Assembly: GCF_034427455.1 (NCBI RefSeq)
Contig: NZ_JAXQNN010000002.1
Location: 868,001 to 932,000, forward strand
Length of the DNA stretch: 64,000 nt
Source: Jeotgalibacillus haloalkalitolerans
GTDB taxonomy: Bacteria > Bacillota > Bacilli > Bacillales > Jeotgalibacillaceae
Direction: 5' to 3'
The first letter of the stretch is position 1. The number at the start of each line of letters is the position of its first letter. The notes under the pieces are model-generated. The model had not been told where the DNA came from and made no database searches. It was given only the letters and a program-made list of their open reading frames with translations. A program made the position numbers and the translations under genes. This document shows, piece by piece, positions 63,856-64,000 of the stretch.

Positions 63856-64000
63856 ATGAACTGGAAAGACGCAGCGCTTGGTGCAGCAGTAGGCTTAGCA
63901 GCCGGTGTTGCCATTAGTCAAAGTGCAAGTGCAGTACAATCAAATCAGGTTTCTGCTGAAAAGGTGCTACAGAATATCAAAGATCAATTCAAGCAGGATG
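63856..64000 (+). CDS. ytzB: YtzB-like PepSY-domain protein, 3' end beyond window
   Basis: The first 48 codons are visible. The sequence MNWKDAALGAAVGLAAGVAI is a short Gly/Ala membrane-like segment, followed by VSAEKVLQNIKDQF, the first helix of a PepSY domain. GGAGGTG lies 7 bases before the ATG. Neighbourhood (ytoP, ytzB) matches B. subtilis. The end, and therefore length, is unknown. Confidence 0.75.
   Translation, partial: MNWKDAALGAAVGLAAGVAISQSASAVQSNQVSAEKVLQNIKDQFKQD

Overview
The window looks like a chromosome segment of a spore-forming, motile, probably Na+-using member of the Bacillaceae or Planococcaceae, Jeotgalibacillus-like in flavour. Most gene order matches the ytoI to ytpR / rpsD / ccpA / ackA / argGH part of the Bacillus subtilis chromosome. 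Supporting genes are an alpha/beta-type SASP, the GerW-type protein YtfJ, SftA, EzrA, RefZ, BrxC (bacillithiol), MotPS (Na+ stator), and strong AGGAGG ribosome sites with ATG, GTG and TTG starts. No rRNA, tRNA, CRISPR array, transposase or prophage gene was seen.

Layout. 1-11.4 kb: partial ytoI, ytkL, an M24 peptidase, ald, an NCS1 permease, a Usp protein, argGH, an EcsC-family protein, ackA. 11.7-16.9 kb: ytxK, tpx, ytfJ-ytfI-yteJ-sppA, then nadF. 16.9-24.8 kb: rarD, a YtcJ amidohydrolase, a SASP, thiI-iscS, a BrnQ carrier. 24.8-33 kb: ezrA, hisJ/refZ (convergent and overlapping), ytsP, a methionine gamma-lyase, dgcP, rpsD. 33-46 kb: a DUF4317 protein, yhfW, a zinc-ribbon protein, T-box-controlled tyrS, a class A PBP, acsA divergent from acuABC. 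46-64 kb: motPS, ccpA, aroA, a 709-residue FtsA-like protein, ytxJHG, murC, sftA, ytpRQP, a PTS EIIC, a lipoprotein, ytoQ, a DUF84 protein, ytoP, partial ytzB.

Themes. Carbon overflow is wired through CcpA: ccpA is here, and cre-like sites lie upstream of ackA, between acsA and acuA, and before the NCS1 permease. Several genes concern the cell envelope and division (EzrA, RefZ, SftA, MurC, PBP, FtsA-like). Thiol and redox proteins recur (Tpx, YtxJ, YtpP, YtsP, ThiI/IscS).

The most unusual content is non-coding. At least fourteen intergenic elements of about 100-180 bp (one short copy about 60 bp) fall into three related families, A, B and C. They share a core (GCTTTCC, then GTGAGC or GCTGAGC, then often GGCTTCGCC), have long imperfect inverted-repeat arms and lack any protein. 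Family A has MITE-like ends, and some copies have direct-repeat flanks. Families B and C sit mostly just after stop codons in a fixed orientation. Other points of note are the FtsA-like protein with five tandem beta-grasp-like motifs, a hairpin that could hide the tpx ribosome site only in read-through RNA, and a terminator-like hairpin that displays the ytfI ribosome site in its loop.
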